Positions 45,221 through 54,889 are shown, numbered from the stretch's first letter. The stretch is DNA of 64,000 nucleotides from Kitasatospora sp. MMS16-BH015 (GCF_002943525.1 NZ_CP025394.1:3968001-4032000), one strand, 5' to 3'. A program made the numbers and translations. Notes: a model not told the origin generated them from the letters alone.

Positions 45221-45340
45221 AGCCGGGCCACGCGGCCCACTGCCGACCCGCTGCCGATCCGCCCGGCGGCCGAGCCACGCGATCAGCAACCCACTGCCGA
45301 GCCGCTGCCGGCACGCCCCGCAGCCGAGCCACGCGGTCGG
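45221..45340. repeat. Degenerate tandem repeat, about 54-base unit
   Basis: The block CCCACTGCCGACCCGCTGCCG at about 45236 recurs with one change 54 bases later, and GCCACGCG occurs at 45227, 45274 and 45328. It fills most of the gap between holB and tmk. No function evident. Confidence 0.5.
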
Positions 45341-45359
45341 CGACCCGCCAGGGACCGTG

Positions 45360-48300
45360 CTACTTCCGCCCGCCCCAACGCTTGCGGCCCTTGCCGGGCG
45401 GCTCCTCCTCGCCGTCCCAGTCGGCCCACTCGTCCCGCGAACCGAGCAGCGTGTCGGTCAGGCTCGGCAGGTCGTCCAGCGGGGTCTCCTCGGCCCACTC
45501 CGGACGCGGCCGGGGCTCCACCACGGGCTCCACCACGGGCATCTCCCGGGTCTGCTCGGCCTCGCCCGGCCGCGTGCCCGACTCCTCCCGCCACAGGCCC
45601 TGCGGCACCCGGTCCTCCGGCGCCAGCGGCACCCGGGGCAGCACCGACGTCTCCGCCGCGTCGCCCTCGGGCTTCACCACGGGCAGCACCGCGGTCTCGT
45701 CAGCAGCGGCCCGGCCCTCCGACTTCACCACCGGCAGCACGGCCGTCTCGTCCGGCGCAGCACCCGTCACCCGGGGCAGCACCGAGGTCTCATCCGCCGA
45801 ACCGGCCGACGCGCCCTGGCCCGCCTTGCCCACGCCACGCCGAGCGGATTCCGCGGCTGCCGCCTCCCTCGCTGCCGCCTTCTCCGCAGCCGCGACGGCG
45901 GCACGGCGGTCCTGCTCCGAGATCTCCCGGGTGGCCTGCTCGACGCCCTCGCCCTCGGCAGCCTCGCCCTGGGTGACCTTGCCCAGCTCCATCGTGGCCC
46001 CGGCCGCACCGGCCGCCTTCGTAGCGGCCTCCGCAGCCTCTGCGGCCTCCGCCGCCACCACCGCGGCCGCGGCCAGCCGCGCCGCCTCGGCGCGCTGCAG
46101 GGCCTCCTCGGCCCGGCGGCGCTGCTCGGCCCGCTGGATGTCCCGCTGCCGCTGCAGCTCGGCCTGCGCGGCGGCCTCCGCCGCCAGCCGGGCCTGCTCG
46201 GCCTCCTCGGCCTTCCGGCGGGCCTCCTCCGCGGCGCGGCGAGCAGCCTCCTGCTCGGCCTTCCGGGCGGCCTCCGCCTCGGCGGCGAGCCGGGCCTCCT
46301 CCGCGCGACGGGCGGCCTCCTCGGCGGCGACCCGACGGGCCTCCTCCGCGGCGAGCCGCTCCTTCTCAGCCTGCTCGGCCCGCAGCTCCTCCAGCAGGGC
46401 CTGCTGCTTGCGCGCGGCCTCCTCGGCCTCGGCCTTCTGCCGGGCCTCCTCGGCGGCGCGGCGCTCGGCCTCGGCCTTGGCCTGCCGCTCGGCCTCGACG
46501 AGGGCGGCCTTCTCCTTCTCGGAGAGCGGCAGCTCGCGGTCGAGCCGGTGGCGGATCGCGGTGGTGACGAAGGCGGGCTGCTGGCTGCCGTCCACCACCA
46601 GGTAGCGCGAGGGGTCGGCGGCGGCCAGCGCCAAGAAGCCGGCCCGCACCCGGGAGTGGAACTCGGTCGGCTCGGACTCCAGCCGGTCCAGCGCCTCGGT
46701 GAAGCGCTCGCGGGCCGCGTTCGGGTCCACGTCCAGCACCACGGTCAGGTCGGGGACGAGCCCACCGGTGGCCCAGCGCGAGATCCGGGCCACCTCGGTG
46801 GCGGCCAGGTCGCGCCCGGCGCCCTGGTAGGCGATCGAGGAGTCCATGTACCGGTCGGTGATCACCACGGCGCCGCGCGCGAGCGCGGGGCGGATGACGT
46901 TCTCGACGTGCTCGGCCCGGTCGGCGGCGTAGATCAGCGCCTCGGCCCGGTGCGAGAGCCCGGTGTTGCCCACGTCCAGGACGAGGGCCCGCAGCCGCTG
47001 CCCGATCGGGCTGCCGCCGGGCTCGCGGGTGAGCACCACCTCGTGGCCCTTGCCGCGGATCCACTCGGCGAGCGCGTTGGCCTGGGTGGACTTGCCGGCG
47101 CCGTCGCCGCCCTCCAGAGCGATGAAGAAGCCGGTGCCGGTCACCCGGTGCGGGGCCGGCTCGGCGCTGCCGCGCAGCGAACGGACCAGCTCCTGGCCCA
47201 GCGGCACGGTGCCCCGCTGGTCGTCGGTCTTGACCAGCACCAGGGCGGCCAGCGCGGTGGTCAGCAGACCGGCGGTGGCCACGGCCAGCGCCGCCCCGCC
47301 GTGGATGAAGGTGAACCCGCCCGGCTTGATCTCGCCGTAGCTCACCTGGCCGTACGCGGCGGCGATCAGCGGCATGCCGACCAGCGCGGCCCCGACCACC
47401 ACCCGCAGCACGGCGTACAGGTGCTCGGTGACCTTGGGCAGCCGCAGCTCCTCGACCTCCTGGGCCAGCAGGGTGCGACCGGTGGCCACCACCACGCCGG
47501 CGGCGAGCCCGGCCAGCACGGTGAGCAGCAGGACGAGGACGAAGTCGAAGACCAGCCCGGCCAGGATCAGCGCGAGCCCGGCGGTGAGCAGGGCCAGCGC
47601 GAGCAGTCGGCGGCGGGAGAGGCCGGGCAGGGTGGCCCGGGTGATCCGGATGCCGATCGCGGGGGTGCCGGTGGCGGCCAGCACGAGCAGGGCGTAGCCG
47701 ATCGGACCGGCCCGGTGGTCGACGGCGGTCAGCAGCCCGAGGGCGGCGACCCCGGCCATCGAGGCGTAGGCGGCGGCGACGGCGAAGGTGAAGTACGGGG
47801 CGGAGCCGGTGCGGCCCTTGCTGAAGGCGGGGCCGGGGGTGGCGTCGGTGGGGGCGCGCAGGCCCTGCAGCGGGGAGCGCGGGCCGGTGCGGACCTCGGC
47901 GGGCAGCTCCTGGAGGTAGACCAGCACGGCGGAGGCGGCGAACAGCACGGCCGCGCCCAGCCCGGCCACGGTCACCTGGTGGGCCCGCAGCCAGTGGCCG
48001 CCGAGGGCGGCGACGGTGTTGTTGACCAGGGTCAGGGCGGTCAGCACTACGGCGGCCAGCGGCAGCACGGCCCAGCCGGTGCGCTGCTCGACGGTGCGGA
48101 CGGCGTCGAGGCTCGCGGCGGAGGGCCGCTGCTCGGCGGCCGGTGCGTACTGGTCGGCCACCGGGAGCAGGCCCGGTACGGCGGCGTCCTTGGCCAGCGC
48201 CCAGATCCGCTCGGCCGCACCGGCCACGAAGGCGGTGGCGAGCAGCGGGTAGACGGCGGAGCCGCCGGTCCAGGTGAGCCACCAGGGCGCGAGGCCGAGC

Positions 48301-48692
48301 AGCACGGCACGCAGCGCGTCCGCGCCGAACAGCACCCAGCGCCGGTCCAGCTTGCCGGCCACCAGTCCGTGCAGCGGGGTGAGCAGCGCGGCGCCGAAGA
48401 TCAGGGTGGCGAGCAGCCTGGCGGCGAGCACGGCGGCCACGGCGAGCGCCTGCGCCCGGTACCCGTGCCCGAACAGGCCGGTCCCGAACGAAGCGGCCCA
48501 AGTCAGCGCGAGCAGCACCAGGGTGCCGAGCCGGTCACCGGTGCCGCCGACCAGCTGGGCCGTCCAGAGCCGCCGGTACGGGCGCTGACGGAGCAGCGCC
48601 CGGGCCCGCTCGCCCGGCGTACCGGCCGGGGCGACCTCGGGCAGCTCGGGTGCGCCGGTGCTCGTGGGGGTGGGCTGCTCCTCGCTCGTCAT
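45360..48692 (-). CDS. tmk: Thymidylate kinase with N-terminal MFS-like membrane domain and long C-terminal tail
   Basis: 1110 residues, about five times a normal dTMP kinase. Residues about 1-500 form a multi-helix MFS-like domain; about 515-730 are the kinase, with P-loop ALEGGDGAGKST, the DRY of ITDRYMDSSIAYQG and the LID; about 730-900 are an Ala/Glu/Arg-rich coiled coil; the rest is a low-complexity tail with repeated VLPVVKxEG-like units. The kinase makes dTDP from dTMP. This fusion is a known feature of Streptomyces tmk. The role of the added parts is unknown; they would tether the kinase to the membrane. Confidence 0.93.
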   Translation of the reverse strand: MTSEEQPTPTSTGAPELPEVAPAGTPGERARALLRQRPYRRLWTAQLVGGTGDRLGTLVLLALTWAASFGTGLFGHGYRAQALAVAAVLAARLLATLIFGAALLTPLHGLVAGKLDRRWVLFGADALRAVLLGLAPWWLTWTGGSAVYPLLATAFVAGAAERIWALAKDAAVPGLLPVADQYAPAAEQRPSAASLDAVRTVEQRTGWAVLPLAAVVLTALTLVNNTVAALGGHWLRAHQVTVAGLGAAVLFAASAVLVYLQELPAEVRTGPRSPLQGLRAPTDATPGPAFSKGRTGSAPYFTFAVAAAYASMAGVAALGLLTAVDHRAGPIGYALLVLAATGTPAIGIRITRATLPGLSRRRLLALALLTAGLALILAGLVFDFVLVLLLTVLAGLAAGVVVATGRTLLAQEVEELRLPKVTEHLYAVLRVVVGAALVGMPLIAAAYGQVSYGEIKPGGFTFIHGGAALAVATAGLLTTALAALVLVKTDDQRGTVPLGQELVRSLRGSAEPAPHRVTGTGFFIALEGGDGAGKSTQANALAEWIRGKGHEVVLTREPGGSPIGQRLRALVLDVGNTGLSHRAEALIYAADRAEHVENVIRPALARGAVVITDRYMDSSIAYQGAGRDLAATEVARISRWATGGLVPDLTVVLDVDPNAARERFTEALDRLESEPTEFHSRVRAGFLALAAADPSRYLVVDGSQQPAFVTTAIRHRLDRELPLSEKEKAALVEAERQAKAEAERRAAEEARQKAEAEEAARKQQALLEELRAEQAEKERLAAEEARRVAAEEAARRAEEARLAAEAEAARKAEQEAARRAAEEARRKAEEAEQARLAAEAAAQAELQRQRDIQRAEQRRRAEEALQRAEAARLAAAAVVAAEAAEAAEAATKAAGAAGATMELGKVTQGEAAEGEGVEQATREISEQDRRAAVAAAEKAAAREAAAAESARRGVGKAGQGASAGSADETSVLPRVTGAAPDETAVLPVVKSEGRAAADETAVLPVVKPEGDAAETSVLPRVPLAPEDRVPQGLWREESGTRPGEAEQTREMPVVEPVVEPRPRPEWAEETPLDDLPSLTDTLLGSRDEWADWDGEEEPPGKGRKRWGGRK

Positions 48693-48772
48693 ACCGTCAG
48701 GGTAGCGGTCGGCGCCTCCCGCAAAAGGAGGTCGGACCCTCCGGAACCCCGGTCATGACAGGGTTGTGACGC

Positions 48773-48812
48773 GTCAGGGGCCCGTACTCGCCCTCGAGTA
48801 CGAGCCCCTGAC
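48773..48812 (-). terminator. topA terminator
   Basis: Arms 48773-48790 and 48795-48812 pair over 18 positions with one mismatch, loop CCCT, starting 38 bases after the topA stop on the minus strand. Confidence 0.8.
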
Positions 48813-48849
48813 GGGCACCGGCCTACGGCCGGCCGGTGTGAGCCACCGC

Positions 48850-51762
48850 TCAGCTCTCCTCGGCGGCCGTGGTGGCCTTCTCGGCCACCGCCTTCTTCGC
48901 CGCCGTCTTCTTGGTGGCCGTCTTCTTGGCCACGGTCTTCTTGGCGGCGGTCTTCTTCGCGGCGGTCTTCTTGGCCGCCGTCTTCTTGGCCGCCGTCCCG
49001 GTGGCGCCGGTCTCGCCCGCGGCTGCCTTGGCGGCCGTGGCCTTCTTGGCCGTGGTCTTCTTCGCGGGGGCCTTCTTGGCGGCCTTCTTCACCGGGCCGC
49101 GGGCGCGCTTCTCGGCCAGCAGCTCGTAGCCGCGCTCGGGCGTGATGGTCTCCACGTCGTCGTCCTTGCGGAGCGTCGCGTTGGTCTCGCCGTCGGTCAC
49201 GTACGGGCCGAACCGGCCGTCCTTGACCACCACGGGCCGCTCGCTGACCGGGTCGGTGCCCAGCTCCTTGAGCGGCGGTGCGGCGGCGGCCCGGCCACGC
49301 TGCTTGGGCTGGGCGTAGATCGCCAGCGCCTCCTCCAGCGTGACGGTGAACATCTGCTCCTCGCTGGTGAGCGAGCGGGAGTCGGTGCCGCGCTTGAGGT
49401 ACGGGCCGTACCGGCCGTTCTGCGCGGTGATCTCGACGCCCTCGGGGTCGTTGCCGACCACGCGGGGCAGCGAGAGCAGCTTGAGCGCGTCCTCGAGCGT
49501 GACGGTGTCCAGGGACATCGTCTTGAGCAGCGAGGCGGTGCGCGGCTTGACCGCGTTCTTGCCGGTCTTCGGGGTGCCCTCGGGGAGGATCTCGGTGACG
49601 TACGGGCCGTACCGGCCGTCCTTGGCCACCAGCGGGTTGCCGCTGACCGGGTCGGTACCCAGCTCGTAGTCGCCGCTGGGCTTGGCCAGCAGCTCCTCGG
49701 CGAGCTCGACGGTCAGCTCGTCCGGCGGCAGCTCGTCGGGGATGTCGGCGCGCTGACCGGGCTCGCCCTCGACGGCGGCGGCCTTCTCCACGTACGGGCC
49801 GTAGCGCCCGACCCGGAGCGTGATGTCCTCGCTCAGCGGGAAGGAGCTGATCTCGCGGGCGTCGATCGCGCCGAGGTCGGTGACGAGCTCCTTGAGGCCG
49901 CCCAGGTGGTCGCCGTCGCCGTTGCCGGCGTCGGCGGCGCCGCCGGTGGTGACGCCCTCGCCCTCGGCCTCGCCGAAGTAGAACCGCTTGAGCCACGGCA
50001 CCGACTGCGCCTCACCCGCGGCGATCCGGTCGAGGTCGTCCTCCATCCGGGCGGTGAAGTCGTAGTCGACCAGGCGGCCGAAGTGCTTCTCCAGCAGGTT
50101 CACGACCGCGAACGAGAGGAAGGAGGGGACGAGGGCCGTCCCCTTCTTGAAGACGTACTTGCGGTTGATGATCGTGTCGATGATCGAGGCGTAGGTGGAC
50201 GGGCGGCCGATCTCCCGGTCCTCCAGCTCCTTGACCAGGCTGGCCTCGGTGTACCGGGCCGGGGGCTTGGTCGCGTGGCCCTCGGGGTTGAGCTGCTCGG
50301 CGGCCAGCGGGTCGCCCTCGGCGACCTGGGGCAGCCGGCGCTCGCGGTCGTCCAGCTCGGCGTTCGGGTCGTCGGCGCCCTCCACGTAGGCCTTGAGGAA
50401 GCCGTGGAAGGTGATGATCTTGCCGCTCGCGGAGAACTCCACCGCCCGGCCGTCGGCCGAGGTGCCGCCGACCTTGACGGTGACGGACTGGCCGACGGCG
50501 TCCTTCATCTGCGAGGCGACGGTGCGCATCCAGATCAGCTCGTAGAGCTTGAACTCGTCGCCGCCCAGCGCGGTCTCGGCGGGGGTGCGGAAGCGGTCGC
50601 CGGAGGGGCGGATCGCCTCGTGCGCCTCCTGGGCGTTCTTGACCTTGCTCGCGTAGGTGCGCGGGGCGTCGGGCAGGTAGCTCGCGCCGTACAGCTGGGT
50701 GACCTGGGCGCGGGCGGCGGCGATCGCCGTCTCCGAGAGCGTGGTCGAGTCGGTACGCATGTAGGTGATGAAGCCGTTCTCGTACAGCTTCTGGGCCACC
50801 TGCATGGTCCGCTTGGCGCCGAAGCCCAGCTTGCGGCTGGCCTCCTGCTGCAGCGTGGTGGTGCGGAACGGCGCGTACGGCGAGCGGCGGTACGGCTTGG
50901 ACTCGACGCTGCGGACGCTGAACGCGGTCTGCTCCAGGGCGGCGGCCAGCGCGCGGGCGGCCTGCTCGTCCAGGTGCAGGGTGTTGGCGGTCTTCAGCTG
51001 CCCGTCGGGGCCGAAGTCGCGACCGGAGGCGATCCGGCGGCCGTCGACGGTGGTCAGGCGGGCGGCGAAGCTCTCCGGGTTCGCGGCGTCGGCCGGGGTG
51101 CGGCCGGTGCCGAAGGTGCCCGTCAGGTCCCAGTACGAGGCGCTGCGGAAGGCGATCCGCTCGCGCTCCCGCTCGACCACCAGACGGGTGGCCACGGACT
51201 GGACGCGGCCGGCCGAGAGCTTCGGCATGACCTTCTTCCAGAGCACCGGCGAGACCTCGTAGCCGTAGAGGCGGTCGAGGATGCGGCGGGTCTCCTGGGC
51301 GTCGACCAGCTTCTGGTTGAGCTCGCGCGGGTTGGCGACGGCCTCCTGGATCGCGGCCTTGGTGATCTCGTGGAAGACCATCCGCTTGACCGGGACCTTG
51401 GGCTTGAGCACCTCCTGGAGGTGCCAGGCGATGGCCTCGCCCTCGCGGTCCTCATCGGTGGCGAGGAAGAGCTCGTCGGACTCCTTGAGCAGCGCCTTGA
51501 GCTTGGAGACCTGCGACTTCTTGTCCGCGTTCACCACGTAGATCGGGGCGAAGTCGTGGTCGACGTCCACGCCGAGACGGCGCACCTCGCCGGTGTACTG
51601 GTCCGGGACCTCGGCGGCCGTGCCGGGCAGGTCGCGGATGTGCCCGACGCTGGCCTCGACGACGTAACCGGGGCCGAGGTAGCCCTTGATCGTCTTGGCC
51701 TTGGCCGGCGACTCGACAATGACGAGTCGCTTGCCGTGCGCGGTCTCGCTGCTCGGGGACAC
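48850..51762 (-). CDS. topA: DNA topoisomerase I
   Basis: 970 residues, GTG start (VSPSSETAHGKRLVIVESPAKAK split as first residues then the Toprim strand). Toprim domain 1-150 with DxDxE-type TDEDREGE, catalytic Tyr in GFITYMRTDS. Instead of zinc fingers it has actinobacterial C-terminal repeats, seen as four GRYGPYV/GRFGPYV blocks, and ends with a Lys/Ala-rich KKTAAKK tail that increases processivity in Streptomyces TopA. Relaxes negative supercoils and is essential. Confidence 0.96.
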   Translation of the reverse strand: MSPSSETAHGKRLVIVESPAKAKTIKGYLGPGYVVEASVGHIRDLPGTAAEVPDQYTGEVRRLGVDVDHDFAPIYVVNADKKSQVSKLKALLKESDELFLATDEDREGEAIAWHLQEVLKPKVPVKRMVFHEITKAAIQEAVANPRELNQKLVDAQETRRILDRLYGYEVSPVLWKKVMPKLSAGRVQSVATRLVVERERERIAFRSASYWDLTGTFGTGRTPADAANPESFAARLTTVDGRRIASGRDFGPDGQLKTANTLHLDEQAARALAAALEQTAFSVRSVESKPYRRSPYAPFRTTTLQQEASRKLGFGAKRTMQVAQKLYENGFITYMRTDSTTLSETAIAAARAQVTQLYGASYLPDAPRTYASKVKNAQEAHEAIRPSGDRFRTPAETALGGDEFKLYELIWMRTVASQMKDAVGQSVTVKVGGTSADGRAVEFSASGKIITFHGFLKAYVEGADDPNAELDDRERRLPQVAEGDPLAAEQLNPEGHATKPPARYTEASLVKELEDREIGRPSTYASIIDTIINRKYVFKKGTALVPSFLSFAVVNLLEKHFGRLVDYDFTARMEDDLDRIAAGEAQSVPWLKRFYFGEAEGEGVTTGGAADAGNGDGDHLGGLKELVTDLGAIDAREISSFPLSEDITLRVGRYGPYVEKAAAVEGEPGQRADIPDELPPDELTVELAEELLAKPSGDYELGTDPVSGNPLVAKDGRYGPYVTEILPEGTPKTGKNAVKPRTASLLKTMSLDTVTLEDALKLLSLPRVVGNDPEGVEITAQNGRYGPYLKRGTDSRSLTSEEQMFTVTLEEALAIYAQPKQRGRAAAAPPLKELGTDPVSERPVVVKDGRFGPYVTDGETNATLRKDDDVETITPERGYELLAEKRARGPVKKAAKKAPAKKTTAKKATAAKAAAGETGATGTAAKKTAAKKTAAKKTAAKKTVAKKTATKKTAAKKAVAEKATTAAEES

Positions 51763-52506
51763 CTTCGCTCTTCTCTCCCGGTCGTAACGTCTGCCGTAAC
51801 GTCTGGCTGGCGGCGCGGTCGGCGACGGGGAGGCTTCCGCCCGACCCACCACCGATCGGAGCTGCCGCTGCGCGACGGCCCCACCAGCGGAGTGTGACCG
51901 TACCCTGGCCACCCTTGTCAAACGGACCGATCCGCCAATTTCACCGGCAAGGCCCACCCACGCCACTCGAACGGTAACCCGATGCCGCGCCTTTTCGCTG
52001 CGCGGACAGGGCGTTCACGCCCTACCTACCAGCCCGGGACACCCCGGACCAACCGATTTCGGCCGCCACTCTCCCCGGGCAAGGTTGCCTGCGGCTCTAT
52101 CAGCTCCCGACCTCCCAGCTCAGCCCGACCACGGCCCTCGGCCCTCGCCGGAAACCGGAGCGCGCGCCTCCGACCCGCCCCCGAGCCGCCCGATCGGGCC
52201 CGTCGGACCCCGTCGGGCCCACCACATCCGGATGTCGCGACTCCGGACGGAGCTGCCAGCTGCTGCGTCGGCGGGTCTCACCGGTGGCCAGGGCGAGCTT
52301 CGGCGGTGACTCCCGTTGCCCGGCCTTGGCCAGGCACACCCGGGCTCGGCAAGGCCGGGCCCGGGCTTGGCCAGGAAATTACCCGGCGGAGCAGCAGACC
52401 GGGCGACCCCGACTCGGTCGGCCCCGTCCGAGGGGTACTCCCGCCGACGGGTACTCCCGCTAACGGGTGCTGCAGCCGAGGAGTGCTCCGGCCGACCGGG
52501 CCCCGG
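51763..52506. other. 744-base gene-free region upstream of topA
   Basis: Holds the topA promoter/leader and the 3' end region of the next gene. A direct repeat CGTAACGTCTG at 51783-51793 and 51795-51805 lies 20-45 bases before the topA start. Between 52310 and 52390 there are several overlapping inverted repeats built on GGCCTTGGCC/GGCTTGGCCAGG, and 52430-52475 has near-repeats of GGGTACTCCCGC. I see no convincing protein gene on either strand. Confidence 0.5.
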
Positions 52507-53004
52507 CTACTTGGCGAGGAAGGAGGAGAGCAGGCTCAGGCCGCCGGCGAGGGTGCTGGTGCCGAGCAGCGCCCAGAAGATGTCACTTGGTAGCGCGGAG
52601 ATCGCCTCGCCGGTGGCGAGCACCACTCGGCTGGGCCGCCGGGCGTCATACGAGACCTGGACGATCGCGCCGGGCGCCAGCGTCACCGGACGGCGCAGCG
52701 AGGTGATCCCGCGCGGCCGGGCCAGCACCGACTCGCTCCGCGTCGCCTCCCCGGTGGCCGCCCCGGCGAGGCCCACCGACGGCAGGGTGGAGTAGCTCAG
52801 CAGCGGGGCACTGTCGAGCTCGCCGTACGGGTCGCCGTAGGGCTCGCCGTAGGGGTCACCATCGGCGACCACCCGGGCCGAGACCGAGACGCCGTGTCGG
52901 CGCAGGTGGTGGCGAAGGCGCAGTTCGAAGGCGCACCAGAGCAGCAGAGCGCCGCCGAAGAAGGTGAGAACCACTCCCGCGCTCATCGCCGTCGGCGTCT
53001 CCAC
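52507..53004 (-). CDS. DUF3592-like membrane protein
   Basis: 165 residues. N-terminal membrane segment (about 8-27) and C-terminal one (about 140-160), with a beta-rich extracytoplasmic middle containing VSVSARVV and APGAIVQVSYD, the pattern of DUF3592 proteins. A short GEPYGDPYGE repeat is present. GTG at 53004 has GGGAG seven bases upstream and is preferred over the ATG at 52986. Function unknown. Confidence 0.7.
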   Translation of the reverse strand: METPTAMSAGVVLTFFGGALLLWCAFELRLRHHLRRHGVSVSARVVADGDPYGEPYGDPYGELDSAPLLSYSTLPSVGLAGAATGEATRSESVLARPRGITSLRRPVTLAPGAIVQVSYDARRPSRVVLATGEAISALPSDIFWALLGTSTLAGGLSLLSSFLAK

Positions 53005-53042
53005 CGCTCGTCTCCCTCGCTCGCCGTCCGGTGGTCACCGGA

Positions 53043-53085
53043 CTGTCCACAGCCTTGTGGACGGAGCGTGACAGCCTGTGGACAA
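53043..53085. promoter_or_regulatory. Cluster of three DnaA boxes
   Basis: CTGTCCACA at 53043-53051 (plus), TGTGGACGG at 53056-53064 (minus-strand CCGTCCACA) and TGTGGACAA at 53077-53085 (minus-strand TTGTCCACA, a perfect box). All fit the Streptomyces DnaA consensus TTGTCCACA within one or two bases, in 43 bases. It lies upstream of the DUF3592-like gene, not at oriC. Possibly a DnaA-regulated promoter or titration site. Confidence 0.65.
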
Positions 53086-53237
53086 CCAGGGACTGACGTT
53101 CGACGTACGTCAGGCATCGCCCTGGAGACCACCGGGTGAACTGGCTGCCCTCCGGCACCCCGCCACCTGCCTCCGACGGGTCTCACCGACCGGACTCCCG
53201 AGCCTTCGCCCCGCCTGCCCGGCCGCCCGGAATCCCG

Positions 53238-53294
53238 CCTCAGGCGCCGCCCCCGCCGTCTCACTGAGTGAGACGGCGGGGGCGGCGCCTGAGG
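53238..53294 (-). terminator. 57-nt perfect palindrome, terminator of the methyltransferase gene
   Basis: Arms 53238-53265 and 53267-53294 (28 bp) are perfect complements around a single base (G53266). It begins 42 bases past the methyltransferase stop on the minus strand. The rest of the 53005-53335 gap holds the DnaA boxes and a 7-bp inverted repeat (CTGACGT...ACGTCAG, about 53093-53113). Confidence 0.8.
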
Positions 53295-53335
53295 CTACGG
53301 AGCGGCGCCGAAGCAGCCCGGGTCGGACGGTGTTC

Positions 53336-54889
53336 CTACCGAACCGGAGTGATGAACCCCTGCTCGGTCAGCATCCGCAACGACTCCGGCACCCTGTCCC
53401 GCAGCACCACGCGGTCCTCACCCAGCAGCTGGGCGATCGCGTCGACGATCTCCCCGGCGGAGAGCGTCCCGTCGCAGACCCCGACGAAGCCGGCTCCGAC
53501 GGTGTCCACCTTGGTCGCCCGCCGCATGCCCCGGTTGTGACGGAGGATCACGTGCTCAGGGTCCTCCGCGCCGGGGGCGCCCACCTGCTCCTGCACCACC
53601 TCGTCGGCCAGCACGTACCGGGCGGCCAGCAGGCCGGCGTCGTCCTGGGCCCGCAGGAAGTCCTGCCGGTCGAACCAGCTCTCGATGTGCGGGCCCAGCG
53701 GCTGCTCCACCGAGTGCGGCCACTCCTCCACCCGCACGGTCGGCCGGTCCGCCCCACCGGCCCGCAGGGTGATCCAGCCGAAGCCGATGCCCTCCACCCG
53801 CGCCGCCTCGAAGGTGTCGAGCCACTCCTCGTACCGGGTCTGGTAGTCGGAACCGGGGCCACGGTGGTCGCCACCGTCCCGCAGCCACAACTCGACGTAC
53901 TGGGCCACGTCCTGGACGTCACGCTGGACCACCCACGCGTCCAGCCCGGTGCCCGCCACCCAACCGGACAGCCGGTCCTGCCAGTCCTCGCCCTTGACGT
54001 GCTGCCAGTTGGCCAGCAGGTGGCAGTAGCCACCCGGCTCCAGGTGGGCCGCCGCGCCCCTGACCAGGCTCCGGGAGAGGTCGTCGCCCGCCATCCCGCC
54101 GTCGCGGTAGACGAACCGGCTTCCCGGCGAGATCACGAACGGCGGGTTCGAGACGATCAGGTCGAACTTCCGGTCCGCCACCGGCTCGAAGAGGCTCCCC
54201 TCTGCGAAGTCCGCGTTCTCGAAGCCCGAGAGCGCGAGAGTCAGCTTGGTGAAGTGCAGTGCCCGGGGGTTGAGGTCGGTCGCGGTGATCCGCTGGGCGT
54301 GCCGCGCCGCGTGGAGCGCCTGGACCCCGGACCCGGAACCGAGGTCGAGAGCCGCCCGGACCGGACGCCGCACCGCCAGGTTGGCGAGCGTGGTCGATGC
54401 CCCGCCGACCCCGAGCACCAGGTCCTTCCGGGCAACGCCCTCGGCGGTCTCACCGGAGCCGATGCCGCCGGCTCCGCCGACCGCGCACCCCAGGTCCGAC
54501 ACCACCCACGCCTCGGCGCTGGGAAGCCCTGCCACCTCGTTGGCGTACGGTCGGATGTCCACCGTGGCGCGCACCGCGTCGGTGGCCGCCTGCCCCGGCC
54601 CCGAGCCCCTGGTCAGCCAACCGTCCGCGAGGCAGTCCTCGATCGGGAGCGCTGCGGCCGCCGCCGCGTACGGGACGGCCTGCTGCAGCAGGAACAGCCA
54701 CACCAGCGTCTCCAGCGGGCTCCCGCCCCGAGTGGCTCGCAGCGCGGGCACCGCCTCGCTGCGGGCCAGAGCGGCGTAAGCCGTCGGCCCGAGCAGGTCG
54801 AGGCAACCGTCGGCGGTGAAGGAGGCGGCGAGCAGCGACTCGCGGAGCTTCGCGAGGCGGGCGGGGTCAAGAACGGGGCTACTGGTCAC
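53336..54889 (-). CDS. Class I SAM methyltransferase with NPPF motif
   Basis: 517 residues from GTG 54889; GTG at 54892 or 54931 is also possible. N-terminal helical domain (about 1-140), then a Rossmann methyltransferase core with DLGSGSGVQAL (SAM-binding motif I), ATDLNPRAL and VSNPPFV. The NPPF tetrad marks enzymes that methylate planar nitrogens (nucleic-acid bases or Gln/Asn amides, as in HemK and RsmC). The C-terminal third resembles no catalytic motif and may bind substrate. Conserved in Streptomyces near topA; substrate unknown. Confidence 0.82.
   Translation of the reverse strand: MTSSPVLDPARLAKLRESLLAASFTADGCLDLLGPTAYAALARSEAVPALRATRGGSPLETLVWLFLLQQAVPYAAAAAALPIEDCLADGWLTRGSGPGQAATDAVRATVDIRPYANEVAGLPSAEAWVVSDLGCAVGGAGGIGSGETAEGVARKDLVLGVGGASTTLANLAVRRPVRAALDLGSGSGVQALHAARHAQRITATDLNPRALHFTKLTLALSGFENADFAEGSLFEPVADRKFDLIVSNPPFVISPGSRFVYRDGGMAGDDLSRSLVRGAAAHLEPGGYCHLLANWQHVKGEDWQDRLSGWVAGTGLDAWVVQRDVQDVAQYVELWLRDGGDHRGPGSDYQTRYEEWLDTFEAARVEGIGFGWITLRAGGADRPTVRVEEWPHSVEQPLGPHIESWFDRQDFLRAQDDAGLLAARYVLADEVVQEQVGAPGAEDPEHVILRHNRGMRRATKVDTVGAGFVGVCDGTLSAGEIVDAIAQLLGEDRVVLRDRVPESLRMLTEQGFITPVR

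Noticed and set aside
45221..45340. CRISPR-like array
   Set aside because: The repeats are degenerate, adjacent and too few; no spacers or cas genes.
45357..48758. Long plus-strand open frame opposite tmk
   Set aside because: Low-complexity shadow of the Ala/Glu/Arg-rich kinase tail; no recognisable domain.
51982..52593. Plus-strand open frame in the topA upstream gap
   Set aside because: Pro/Arg/Gly-rich with no ribosome site or domain; overlaps the DUF3592-like gene on the other strand.
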